From: Beta vulgaris subsp. vulgaris
Lineage: Eukaryota > Streptophyta > Magnoliopsida > Caryophyllales > Amaranthaceae
Direction: 5' to 3'
Assembly: GCF_026745355.1 (NCBI RefSeq)
Contig: NC_079202.1
Coordinates: forward strand, 60,146,622-60,210,621
DNA length: 64,000 nt
Part shown: positions 12,001 through 24,681 of the stretch, piece after piece
How the letters are laid out: every line of letters starts with the position of its first letter
Position numbering within the stretch: the stretch's first letter is position 1
The notes under the pieces: model-generated
What the model saw: only the letters and a program-made list of their open reading frames with translations
Database searches by the model: none
Told to the model about the DNA's origin: nothing
Made by a program: the position numbers and the translations under genes

Positions 12001-14179
12001 GGTACAAGTACAATAACTAATAATGTTATTGAAATACTCTAATTTATATAGTAGTATTTTCTTAAATTTGTACCCTAATTTATCTAGAGTTTTTTAATTT
12101 TTACAAACCTATAGACGTTACCTCGTCAGTCATCGACCACCACCTCAGTTTCACTAAGTTACAATGAGCCATTAGTAGTAGATTTTATGACAAGAGTTTC
12201 TTTTACTCTTGATGTGATGGTTTATGACATACATCTTACTTGTATCAATTCTGTTAGAGATTCATATTATGAATTTTCAAAAAATTGAATTGTCTTATTA
12301 GTTTAATATAAAGAAAAAATTCAATATTTTATATAATTTTTGCCTTTAATATATAAAATATATTTTCAAAAACATATTGATTAAATTGACCTAATTGAAA
12401 TCTTTATCTCACTCTATTTGACTTTTTTTCTAAAACCTCCATATGCATAGAATAGTCATTTAATCACTAGTTCATATAATACCTTCAGATAAACTCCTAT
12501 AATACTTATTCCAAATTAAGTTGGCTCAAACCTTTATGTCAAACTCTCCTAACCAAACATTATTAGAAATTTAGGCTAATTAAACATCTCTTTTTATTCC
12601 AAATGTACATCGACTTGTACACCTTTCATATCATATTTTTTATCCTATTTTTTTTCCTCCTTAATTCTTATGTATACAGTGCAATCAAATCACTTTATCA
12701 TATTTATTTGCTCCTTAGTTCTCATAATAATACAAGGAAATAGTTTTATTCATATCCAAATAATTGTCGTTGGACCAGCTCTATGATCTCTAGTAGTCTA
12801 GTAGAAGGCAGTTTGAAGGCCATTACATCACATAATTAGGATAATGCTTCTTGTCTTGATATGTAGTTGTGCATTTGGTAGATTTGAGAAATTATATAGC
12901 CTAGATTTAGAAAGGACAAAAAGTAAGGCCAAACTATCATCCAATGCACATATAAATATTAAATATCACCTTTTTAATCTCAACAAACAAACCACCAGAG
13001 CAATAGATCTATCTAATATAAGTTTTCAAATGTATATGAAGCATCATGTAAATATGTTATATTAGATTCCTGTTGTATTGAAAGACCAGTAATTATATAT
13101 TAAGATTTGTTTATAGAATTCATGAGGAAAATAATTTTCGAAGAAATAGAATTTTCAATGGAAATTAAATTCATGTGTACTAAATAACTACGCAGGATTT
13201 ACGAGCTATACTAGGATCAAATATTACCTTTAAAAATTATAGAAATGATTATGATTTTCATATCTGTGTTTTTCAGGTGAAGGATATCGATACAAACGAG
13301 GCTTAATAATGGAGAATTTAAAAGAGTCGAAAATAATAAACACTAAAACAACCTTTAAAAGGAGATTGTTAAACATCATTCCGGACTCACTTTTAACTTA
13401 TTCCACCACCCGCCACCATCTACCTCCTTCGCCACCAATTAAAAGAAAATCAAAATTTGGGTGGTGGAGGAGGTGGCAGTGGGGTTAAAGGTGGCCTGGG
13501 ACTGGAGGTGGTGGTAATCGAGGTGGTAGTTTGAGAAAAAAAAGAAAAGAAGAAATTTAGTAAAGTTGAAAATGCTTGATGAACCGGTGGCGATTTTAAG
13601 AAGTTTGGATGATGTTTACCATTTTAATTTTAAAAAATAAGATAAAAATTCCTTGACGTTTAGGATTAAAAAATGACTAATAATTCTGCCACGTCATTGA
13701 TTATTCTATTGACTGTCGTTTACTTCTCTTACTCGCTCTCTAGTCCCTGAGTCCCGGCTATTGGTTTTTTTTCCTTATTTTTTTTTACTGCTGCTTAGCT
13801 GTTATGTACAACATTGAAGTCACCATCCCATCCAATCTTTTTCAATAGTTTTTTTCTATATTTTTTCTAAATAATTCCGATCTCATTACCTTCCTTAAAT
13901 CTCTTAACTTTGTCCTGGTAAAGCTTTCTTCTTTGTGTTTGACAGTAAAACTCAGTAGCAGCAACACAAAACCCAGCAAAAAAGAAAAAAAAAAGAAAAA
14001 TATTTTTTCATCATTTGTTTTAGCTTGAGACAGTGAAATCTTTGCTCTTCTGATTAAATCTTCAATAATAATAAGTACCCATCTTCAGATGTAAGGAAAA
14101 AAATCTTGATTTTCAATCTGGGTCTTTACCATTTTGTTAAAGTTCTTAGCTTTTTAAGCTTGTTTTAATGGTAAAGTAA
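12001..14179. other. Spacer and presumed promoter/5' UTR of the GT4 gene
   Basis: No gene or well-bounded repeat is seen. The DNA is AT-rich, with a GGT/GGA-rich patch at 13455-13530. The stretch just before the ATG at 14180 (13920-14179) is low in ATGs and probably contains the 5' UTR. Confidence 0.4.
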
Positions 14180-17100
14180 ATGGGTTCTCTTGAAAATGGG
14201 GTTTTATTGAAGAAAGATCAACTTCAGAATCATCATAATATTGGGAGAGTTTCTTCTTTCTCAAAACAACAAAGACCCAGATCGAGATTTCCAAGGTTTT
14301 TGCTTTCTAAAAGGTTAGGGTACCTTCAATGGATTTCCACCATTGTTGTTTTTTCTCTTTTGCTTGTTTTTTTCCAAGCAAATTTGCCAGGTTCAGTGAT
14401 GGAAACACCTGAGAATTCAACACTTGATTTGGACATAGTTGGAGAAGATTTGATGTATTTGAAAGACATTATTGGGGAGCTGGATTTTGGTGAAGATGTG
14501 AAGTTTGAACCTTCAAAATTGTTGAGTAAATTCAAGAAGGAAGTTGCAGAAGTGAATTTGTCTTCTGGGTATAAAAGAGGGATAAGATTTGGTTATAGGA
14601 AACCCAAACTTGCTTTGGTTAGTACTCTATTTGCTCTTTCACTGTTTATATCTCACTTTATGAGTTTTGCTTTGCTGCTTTTGTGAAGCTTTTTATGGTG
14701 TTAATGCTTGTTATGGGTCTCTAATTATTAACTTTATAGAAATCTTTTTTATGTCAAAGTGTTTTTTAAGTAATTTGGATTATTCACATTGGATGAATTT
14801 GTGCCATGTGCTATTTAATTTTGATACTTGTTCTTGAGTAAACTTTAAGCTAAATGGTTGTAATTATGTGAAGCTGATTTGTTGGCATGTTGTTTGAAGT
14901 ATCAATGTGTTTAATCTTTTTGTGTGATGTTCAAGGTTTTTGCGGATCTGGCTGTAGATCCATACCAGATACTTATGGCCACTGTGGGAACTGCTCTGCA
15001 AGAAATTGGATACTTAATTGAGGTAATGTCTTGAATTTTGGTGTGAGTGAATGTGGTTCTTGAATTGATTGGCGGAGTGCTTAAAATTGTATTTGAAACA
15101 AATAATAAAATGTTGTCGTTAGTTCGTTACCGAAAGATGATGTTTACTGGTCTATGTTGCAATCCTTCTTGTTAAATTCCATGGTCTCATCATTCAATTT
15201 GCCTGACTTTATGATTAGAGGTATAAAAAGGACGTTCTCAATTCGAAAATATTAGTGACTCGAGAGTGATTTGGAGAATAGAGTTTCAGAAAATAACTTG
15301 TCACCCAATTTTGAGTTTTATAAGGATTAAGTAATTTTAGCTGTTGAGTTTTTGAATGGTAGATGCAGAAGTTTTCCGTGAACTTTTACTTAAGCAGGGA
15401 AAATGATTTACTGTTTGGGAAAGTGACTATCTGGTGCCAACGAAAAGCTTGAGGAAAGCGATTGAATAAAGAAGAGAAAGGGGTTACGAGTTACAATTAA
15501 ACCGTTGGTTATCTCAAATGTATGGGGTTCGTTTATCAAACATTACTATATATATTAGGATAATAATTGCAATGATAATGTTTTCATATTGGTAGAAACA
15601 AAGAATTTCTGTGAGGACTGTTGAAGCATAAACTGGGACTTGGATACTTATGCTAACTGCTAAATTCCCAGTGCACATATCACAGTATAATAATATGTGC
15701 AGGCCAAAAAGCAACTAGATGGAGGCAGAGAATTCTTTTAATATTTTTTTTTGGCGTTGTGCGAAGTTTGGTTATTGGGACCTTTTAATCTCTAGCATAT
15801 TTGATATAAGAGCTCATAATGAAATTGCATGTAGTAGGTTTTGCTTGAAGAACTTTGGTGGAGGATATTAAAGGAAATATAAGTCTGTCTTTACATGCAC
15901 TTAAGATCATAGGAAATGCATGTTGGCTACCTCATGAAATAGGGTCTCCCCTTTACATTCTGATGGCCTTGAAAATTTTCAGGTATTTTCAAGTGAAGAT
16001 GGTCCTGCACATGCTGTGTGGCAACATACAGGAGTTCCAGTCACCATTATTAAAATCAAGGATCGCTGTGGAAGTAGTGTGGATTGGCTGAAGTATGTTA
16101 TCACATGCCCTTTTTTGGTCGAATCTTAATATTCTTTCATTGTTACTTGTACTGTTTTCCCCGTTCACCATCTCATATACCTACTAGATTATGGAACCTT
16201 GTTAACATTTCACTGGCATAGTAAAGAACATGTGATTGATTGAATTTTTAAAGCTAAGATGCCATGAAAACATGAGTCGCAGAGGAGCTTTGCGTAATCG
16301 GTTACTTGATCTATCGGTTCATGGGATTTGAAGTATCTTAGTCATTTCATTGTAAATGTATCCTCTTGCTGTATTTTTTCATCAAGTTTATCTCCATGTC
16401 TTTCTGTTATCATTTATCTGCAGAGTTGAGATTATAGATCCTGTAGCATGAACACAACACATTTCTATTTCAACAAACAAGTCTAATCTTAGCAAGTTAA
16501 CCCACTAGGTCGTCTTGGGCTTAGAGAATTTCCTAGTACTCCCTCCGTCTTTTTTTATTTGCTACAAGCACTTTTTCACAAAGACCAAGGAGGGAGTGGG
16601 GACCATTGACATAAATGGAATTAACAAAAAAGCAAATAGGTAAATTGTGGGACCTATGTATTATATATGGAAACATTTACAAAATCAAGAAGGGAGTGAT
16701 GGCAAATTTGTAAATAAAGTGTGGGACCTATGTACTATATATGGAAATATTTGCAAATGTAGCAAATAAATTGAAACACCCCTAAATGGCAAAATGTAGC
16801 AAATAAAAAAAAAAGACGGAGGGAGTAGAAGCCAGCTTATCCATGCTTTGAATATTATTGGGGGGTGGGGTCAAGGCATAATGTCACTGTGACATATTTT
16901 GTTCTCTTGCTGGTATTATTGCATTTCTTGAGAAAATATTTTATAAGGGATATTGTTGCTTTTGCAGCTATGATGGGATACTACTCAACTCACTTGAGGG
17001 GAAAGAAATCCTTTCTTGGTAAGTTATTTTTCCCCCAACGTCTAATTTTTTGCTTATGTTACCACGGTTCCTTTAATTTCTGTATTGTTCTGGATACCTT

Positions 17101-20100
17101 CCATTCATAGTGTTGACAAGTTATGGCGTCTAATGTCAAACGTGTTGAACTTATCGATTGATTGTACTTATCGATTGATTGTACAGTGGAAGCCATCTAT
17201 AAGTGTTTCATGGTTTGAATTTGCAGCCTTTTCAATTTTTTTGCATTGACTGGATTCTTTAGTCATTGTTTTGCTTACGTCAATATGCATTCTGGAAGTT
17301 TCTTGTTACTGATATGAAAACTTGGGATTGAGCGGTGATATGAGAGAAATAAATAATCATATGGATATGCTGGGAACTGGGGATTATTTGCAAATATTTA
17401 CAGAAAGAAATATCTTTGAGCATTACAAGCAATAAGTTCTGATGCACTTCATAAATGATTATAAGAATTACAATGAACTTGCCTTTTGTTCTTATTACTA
17501 GGTGCCATCCTCCATTGAGTTTATATATGTCATTTTCGAAGAGTGATCACACTTTTTACAGTTTTATGCAGGAACCTTTTAAGGCATTACCACTTATTTG
17601 GACCGTCCATGAACAGAGTCTTGCAACTCGTGTAAACCAGTACACCGTGAATGGAACACTTGAAATTCTGAATGATTGGAAAAAGAGCTTCAGCCGTGCT
17701 TCTGTGGTGGTGTTTCCAAATCATGCCCTTCCGGTATGAGCTCACATTTATTTTACACTTGTACTTGTTACTGTAGTCTGTAGTTGGCTATACCCATGAG
17801 ATCTTCTTCAACATACTAGACACTTTGCTCTCTAGCATAAGATGAGTAACATGAGTGGTGCGTGTTTTACATGATAATGGTACTTAATTTCTTCATTCGA
17901 TGAAGGTTAAGTCACAACTGTGGAGACCTTGTAGGATTTGTGCAACAACAACATTACTAACCAATTAGATCTAAAAGCTAAAAGATGCTTTATGTTGTAG
18001 CATTATGAGCAAGTTAAGTGTGCATATGCTCAAAGAGGAAGAAGTTTTTTGGTTGATAGAATGAGGATGTTTTTTATGGGTGTTGTGACGTGGTAGGATA
18101 AGAGAGGAATGAAGTATAAGTTGGTAGTCCCTTTAGGTATTCTGGTAGTTATATCCATATAAGAGACGTATTGAGCTAGTCTTAGATTGTTTGGGCATAT
18201 AAAGAGAAAAGATGTTAGTTGAGGATGCCAGAAAGGATTGCAATAAATGGTTTGAGAGGAAGGAAAAGGAATTCTTTCTGCTCACTGCAGCTCGTGATGT
18301 TGCAGCGCTATGAAGTTTTTGGAACGAACTTAACCACATAATTCTTTTCCCTTCTTGTGCTGTTTTGTCGTAACCATATATTTCTCTAAAATTCTTTATT
18401 GTTACCTCCGACTGAAATATTTTCTCTATGGTAGTGTAATTTTAATAACATTACGACAATTAAGCACGGATGGTGGTAGTTTTTCCTGTTTGTTTCTGCT
18501 CTCTTTCAGACCTCTTGTACCGTACTATCCCAAAGCTTTCTTTGTCTGGGTGTCTGATGCTGTTACATCCCTTTTTCAGATGATTTATTCAAAATTTGAC
18601 ACGGGAAACTACTTCGTCATTCCGGGTTCTCCAACTGAAGTATGGGAAGCAGATAGTTTAATGGCCTTCAACCAAGAGGAGCTCCATGCCAAGATGGGTC
18701 TTGCTGCTGACGATTTTGTTGTTGCTCTAGTGGGAAGTCAGTTTATGTACAAAAGTTTATGGCTGGAGCAGGCCCTGATTTTGCAGGCTTTAAAGCCACT
18801 TCTCACAGAATTTCACCTTGATGATAGATCCAGTCCTGGTCTCAAAATCTTTGTTGTAGCTGGTGATTCAACTGGTAACTATAGCAAGGCTTTGGAGGTA
18901 TAATAATGCTACATCTTTGGATTTTGATTATCTTCTTTGTCCATATGTAATTTGACGATGTTGATTATTTATCTGAAGGCCGTTTCTGCAAGTCTGAATT
19001 ATCCGAAGGGTATAGTGAAGCATGCTGATCGTGATGCCAATGCAGATGATGTTCTCAGGATCGCCGACCTTGTAATATATGGATCATTCCTTGAAGAACA
19101 ATCATTTCCAGATATATTGATAAAAGCCATGACCTATGAGAAGCTCATAATTGCCCCTAATCTATCCATGATACAGAAATATGTATGTGACCTGCCCTTC
19201 AACTTTGTTTATCACAATGTTAATAGTAGTGTAAGATTCTATGTATTTCCATAATAATATAACTGAGGCAACTGTTCAATATTTTCGCTATCCCTACTCA
19301 TAATTTCTGACTGCATTTCCAATAACATTTAGGTTGATGACAGGGTGAATGGCTATCTTTTCCCAAAGGAGGATATTAAGGTCTTAAGTGCAATTATATC
19401 CAAAGTTGTCACAAGGGGAAGATTATCACCTTTAGCTCACAATGTTGCTTCAATTGGGAAGGGAACTGCTAAAAACCTAAAGGTGATGGAAACTATTGAA
19501 GGGTATGTGTCACTATTGGAAAATATCCTTAAACTACCATCAGAAGTTGCTGTCCCAAAGCCTGCTGCTGAAATTCCTTCCAAATACAAAAATGAATGGC
19601 GGTGGAACATCTTAAATTTGATTCCTGATGCAACATATAGACGCAGAAATGTGAGTATGTACTTGGACAAAATTGAGGAGCTGTGGACCCATAATAAGAC
19701 AGATATTGCAGTTTCTACATCTGCAAAGGATGATGATTTTTTATATAGCATTTGGGAAGAACAGAAACAGATGGACATTGCATATACTAGAAAGAGAAGA
19801 GAAGATGCCGAGGTGAGAGGACTTTGTGCACATCAGTGTCCTTTCCTTTCTGATTTGGTAATTGAACAAAGTTGTCTTTGTTTCCTCTTAAAGCTCTCTG
19901 AAAGTTCTTCTGGTATTTTATGCAGCTAAAGGATAGGTCTGATCAGCCTCGAGGAACATGGGAGGATGTATATAGAAATTCCCGGAAGGCAGATCATCTG
20001 AAGAACGATTTGCATGAAAGAGATGACGGGGAGCTTGAAAGGACAGGTCAACCATTGTGTATATATGAACCCTACATTGGGGAAGGAACCTGGCCTTTTC

Positions 20101-23038
20101 TGCATCGCAAACCTCTTTATCGAGGAATTGGTCTGGTAAGTTCTTCATCTACGAAGTATCTGCTAACTTGTATGCTTATTATCTTGAACTATCGCTTTAG
20201 CTTAGTACATTGATGTGTTGGCGCGAGGATAGCTTTGTCTAAAATTGTCAACTAGTACTCCGTCCTCTCGTTACAATAGCTATATTATTCCAAAATTGTC
20301 ACATTATCCAAAAAACGAATAACTAGGGTTCCAACATGATTTCACCAAGATACAGTGATACACTATATAATACCTGTATGGTATCCAACCTCTTTCTACC
20401 ACTCGATTGAAGTTAGGGCATATTTAGAAATTTAAACATAATTTCTGTATATGGAGATGGGTATAAGTTTGTGACACAATAGTATGTGCAACTTTCAATC
20501 CTGGAAGGAGTGTGTAGATATCTTATATGTTTGGTATTAAAATTATGAGATGCTTCACTTGTTCCTTTTTGGTGGTGGTTCTGGCCTGTCTAAGAGGCAA
20601 AGGCTTAACTTTATCATGCTATTTTAATACCTTTTGTATCCGTTTAGAGTTGTCTAGTGCCTACGCAGCTTTTAGCTTCCTTATTAGTAGTATATTACCC
20701 GTTTCCTTTTGATTGCTTGCATATAATTTATCAAATGACAACTCTAGGCTGCAAGAGGGCGTAGACGCGGAGCAGATGATGTAGATGCATCCTCCCGTCT
20801 TTCTCTTCTCAGTAATCCATATTACCGTGACGTGCTTGGAGAATTTGGAGCCTTCTTTGCAATCGCTAATCGAGTTGATCGTGTCCACAAAAATGCCTGG
20901 ATAGGTTTCCAGTCCTGGAGAGCAACAGCTAGAAAGGTATTACTGAACTACACTTAACCGAGTTGCAAGCTTTCTATTCCCTCTATTCTAATTGTAAGGT
21001 ACAGAGTACCAAAAAAGGGTGTGCCAATTCTCTGTCAACTTCTACTTTCGGTAAATATTATTCACTTCGTTTTCTCTCTAAAGTTGGGACCAGCAAGCAC
21101 TGACCCACCCACCTAATTCTCTGTTCTTCTTTTTCTGCAACCTTCATGCTCTAAAGCAAATACTAACCTCACAATTTTGTCAAGCGGAATAGTTCATTTC
21201 ACCAGAATCTTTCTATTCATACCTTAAAGCAACATTAAGTTATATTTTGGATGGATACACTATTTCATCCCACCCTTAATGTCTAGGGTTCTGACATTCG
21301 CCATGAGAATGTTTTACATAGAGTATTCTGCTTCATCTAAAGACATCAGAATACACTGTTGATATTTAATGTTTGAGTTTCACAGGGAGCATTGTCCAAG
21401 ACTGCAGAGAAAGAATTGCTTAAAGCTATTGAATCACGAGAACACGGGGATACTTTCTACTTTTGGGTTCGGATGGACTCGGATCCTAGAAATCCCTTGA
21501 ACCAAGATTTTTGGTCATTTTGTGATGCTGTAAATGCTGGTAATTGTAGGTAAGACCTCTTGCAGTCCCCAAAATCATATGCCGAGGTGCTTTATTTGCC
21601 ATTTGTTGACCCCAAGGTTGTGCTTGAAGGTCTGCATTTTCTGATGCTTTCAAGAAGATGTATGGAATCAAGAAAGATTGGGATTCCCTTCCACCTATGC
21701 CTACGGATGGTGATACATGGTCTGTAATGCACAGCTGGTCCCTACCAACTAAGTCATTTCTAGAATTCGTCATGTTTGCGAGGTATTTGACATTATATCG
21801 TCTGTTTTTTTTCCCTTGTTTATTCAAATCAAACTTTCCTTACAGTTGTAAGTCTTTGTTGCACTTATCATTGTTGCAGAATGTTTGTTGATGCACTGGA
21901 CGCTCAAATGTACGATGACCACCATCTACATGGGCACTGTTATTTGAGCTTATCCGGAGTAAGGGTTCATTTTTTCATCTGAGAAACTGTTATCAACAGC
22001 ATTTCCTTGTGTGAACTTATGTGCCCATGTTTGAATTTCATCTAAAAATTATTTTAGTTGTGAATTTCACTACTCATTTATATCTATAAATTTTAGAACC
22101 CATGTCCCGTCTCATTTCTTTCCCTGTTTTTGCTAGCTTGAGTTTCATATTTAGCTTTACGCAATCCGGTGAAATTCTGATGTAACCCTTAAGTTCTTCC
22201 ACTTTCCATAGTAACCTTTGATAACCTCAATAAATTGGAGAAAAAGTTGCCAAAGTTATCTGTATCTCATTTTGTTAAACGTTCAAATTGATGTTAAGTA
22301 ATAAAGAAATAAAAAGATTGAAAAAGTTCATGGACAATCACAGAAGTAATAACTCAATACCTTTAGGTTCTACCATGATGTGTAAAATTATGTCAACATA
22401 TGACTTGCCTCTTTATCTAGATGTTGAAAGTACAATTTGCATTTTAACTTTAGTTATAACTTATGTACTTCAAGATGTATTGTCATACCATTATTTCAAT
22501 ATGAAAATGGTTTTGCCATCTCGAATGTCTTGATCAAAATGCAACAAAAAAAACCACATTGCAGGACAAGCATTGTTACTCTCGGGTACTTGAGCTGCTT
22601 GTAAACGTTTGGGCCTACCACAGTGCTCGACACATGGTATATATCAACCCCGAGACCGGCAAGATGCAGGAACAGCATGGGTTACAAAGCAGGAAAGGTC
22701 ACATGTGGGTAAAGTTTTTCTCACTGCGCACTCTCAAAAACATGGACGAGGACTTGGCTGAGGAAGCCGACTCTGAAGCAACAAAAAGACGGTGGTTGTG
22801 GCCTAAAACAGGAGAGATCTTCTGGCAGGGTGTGTACGAGAAGGAAAAGGATGAAAGGAAGAAGATTAAAGCCGAGAGAAAGAGGAAAAACAAGGAGAAA
22901 GTGGAGAGGATAAAATCCCGAAACTCGAAACATATGAAACCCATAGACAAGTATGTAAAACCCCCACCAGAGGGAGTGTCAAACACTACTATTACAAGTA
23001 GTACAACTAACAGTACTTCATCTGTGGCAAGGAGATAG
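14180..23038 (+). CDS. Large GT4-fold glycosyltransferase (At4g01210-like), 14 exons
   Basis: Exons 14180-14617, 14936-15022, 15983-16092, 16968-17018, 17562-17733, 18580-18897, 18979-19182, 19333-19812, 19926-20135, 20748-20936, 21386-21549, 21630-21782, 21880-21958 and 22565-23038. All introns are GT-AG and the frame is kept throughout, giving 1042 aa (Arabidopsis homologue about 1030). A basic N-terminus precedes one hydrophobic segment (about 49-66), indicating type II Golgi topology. An N-terminal GT-B half (about 140-330) is followed by the donor-side half (about 330-520) with VIPGSP, ADLVIYGSFLEEQSFPDILI and RVNGYLF. In the EX7E position the second Glu appears replaced by Lys (KAM, 441-443). 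A plant-specific C-terminal half follows, with WEDVYR, NPYYRDVLGEFGAFFAIANR and WAYHSARHMVY, ending in a Lys/Glu-rich tail. The substrate of this family is not known to me. Its position beside an RG-II xylosyltransferase gene suggests a cell-wall role, which is inference. Confidence 0.93.
16539..16825. mobile_element. Stowaway MITE in intron 3 of the GT4 gene
   Basis: CTCCCTCCGTCTTTTTT at the left and AAAAAAGACGGAGGGAG at the right are inverted ends, flanked by TA on both sides. Length is 287 bp with no coding potential. It lies between exons 3 and 4 and leaves the splice sites untouched. Confidence 0.9.
18000..18330 (+). pseudogene. Decayed LINE 3' remnant in intron 5 of the GT4 gene
   Basis: With stops and frame changes, the plus strand reads pieces such as RMFFMGVVT, DKRGMKYK and LRLFGHIKRKD, spaced as in the C-terminal end of many plant non-LTR retrotransposon proteins (patterns like RMLRWM, TRxDKIRN and LRWFGHVxRR). 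The match is by remembered pattern only and the copy is heavily decayed. It lies between exons 5 and 6. Confidence 0.5.
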
Positions 23039-24681
23039 TATTAGTTTTTCCTTTCCAGCATTTAGATTGGTGCTAAATTAGGTTATAGTAATGATTGATT
23101 CTTTTTGTATTAAAAAAGTTTAGCTTAAAGTTCTTTGTTTTGTAAAATTTTTCCAGAAAAAAGGATGAAAAAAATTTGTGAGGCTTTGTTTGTAAATGGG
23201 AGAATAGGGAAGGGGGAAAGGACAAGTGCGTCAACTTTATAGGATATTAATGTCGATAAATTCATTATGTTGAAGATTCCCACTCAACCCTTGCAAGCAT
23301 TCCTATAGCTTATTATCAATGTCTTTTTTTCTGTGTATTATCTCTTATCTATTCACTCTTCGTTTGATTAGTTTTCTTCTTCACATTCCTATGTGAGGTT
23401 AGATGATACTCCCTCCGTCCCTTAGTTTGATGTTATTAAAAGATTCTCCATTATTGTACACTGGCTAATGTTAATGACCGATATAGTTTTAACCATTCAA
23501 ACAAATTTTTAACACTAACGACGTCATTAGAATCATATATGAAAGTGTCATTAAAGGTAATGTGCAAAATTTCAAAAATCAATTTTAGGGATCAGAGAAC
23601 TTCATGTAACAATGTAATGTGCAAAAATTTGTAAAAATTAACTCTAAGGACTGGATAATAAGTTTGTAGATATTACCAAAGGCTATATTTTGTTCATTAT
23701 ATTAGCTTCAAATGAGAAGACTATAGCCTCAAATGAAAAACAAAGGTCTAAAATATGACCAACTCTATATAACCCGAAAAAGTAATAGATACAAGCCTGA
23801 GTATGCCTATATGATCCATGGTAAGAATAATTTTCTCTGGCTACCTTCGCACAACGTCTCTATTTTAAACCTTTATATCTTTACTTACAAATCACAAAAG
23901 ATAATCAAAGTTACATATGTAAATAGTGTCAGAAGTCAAAACAGATCATCGAAAAAAAACAAAGAAAGTATATCATACCGCATAACAAAGGCAGCTGAGC
24001 AATGTAGCACAACTTTCCACTAATTAATATTGATATGTTAATGCAGCCCTTAAAATGCCCATATGGGCAAGGAAAGACATTGTATCAGTACCATAGTCCA
24101 TATACATGATCCATATTTTATAATGTATTGAGACAGTGCCGTGAACTCGTGATGTAGACATAGAATTGTACACTTGCCAATCATACCTATATTTTTCCCG
24201 CACTAGTCCTAACATCTTAACTATATGAACACTTAATATCCGTTGAAAGTTTACTGGAAGTAAAGCCTCTTCTAGGTTCCCCTCGAAGTCTCTCCAAGAG
24301 TTCCACGGCCCAAAGAAAAAGGGCGGATGGGGGAAGGGAGGGGGGCAAGGAACACCGGTTTTTCGTAAGCTATCTTCAAAAATTTAACTACATCTTAATT
24401 GTAAGTCCATCTTCAGCATTATTACACCAAAAAAAAAAATAGCTCAGATTAGTTTGAAACTCATCAATGATCGAACCCTAGAATACAAACTGATGCACCA
24501 ATGCTAAGACGGTAGTCTTTTTTTCCTATCACCTCAAACAAGAAACATATATTCTCTGTACTCTTAACAAGTCCACCGACTGTTTATATCAGCACTCGCC
24601 TCAAGTACAGAACGAACTACGCCAAAAGTTAAACTTAATATAGAAGAGATTGCACGTTCTTCCTACAACATCCCAAAAGCA
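23039..24681. other. Convergent spacer between the GT4 and FCF1 genes
   Basis: The GT4 gene (+) and the FCF1 gene (-) end toward each other here, so both 3' UTRs lie in this stretch. A single Stowaway-like end (CTCCCTCCGTCCC at about 23410) has no clear partner. A possible tRNA-like B box (minus strand, near 24470) is too weak to call. No other gene is seen. Confidence 0.4.

Noticed and set aside
24440..24515. Possible tRNA gene or SINE on the minus strand (GGGTTCGATCATTG as B box)
   Set aside because: No cloverleaf can be drawn, and no target duplication or tail is found.
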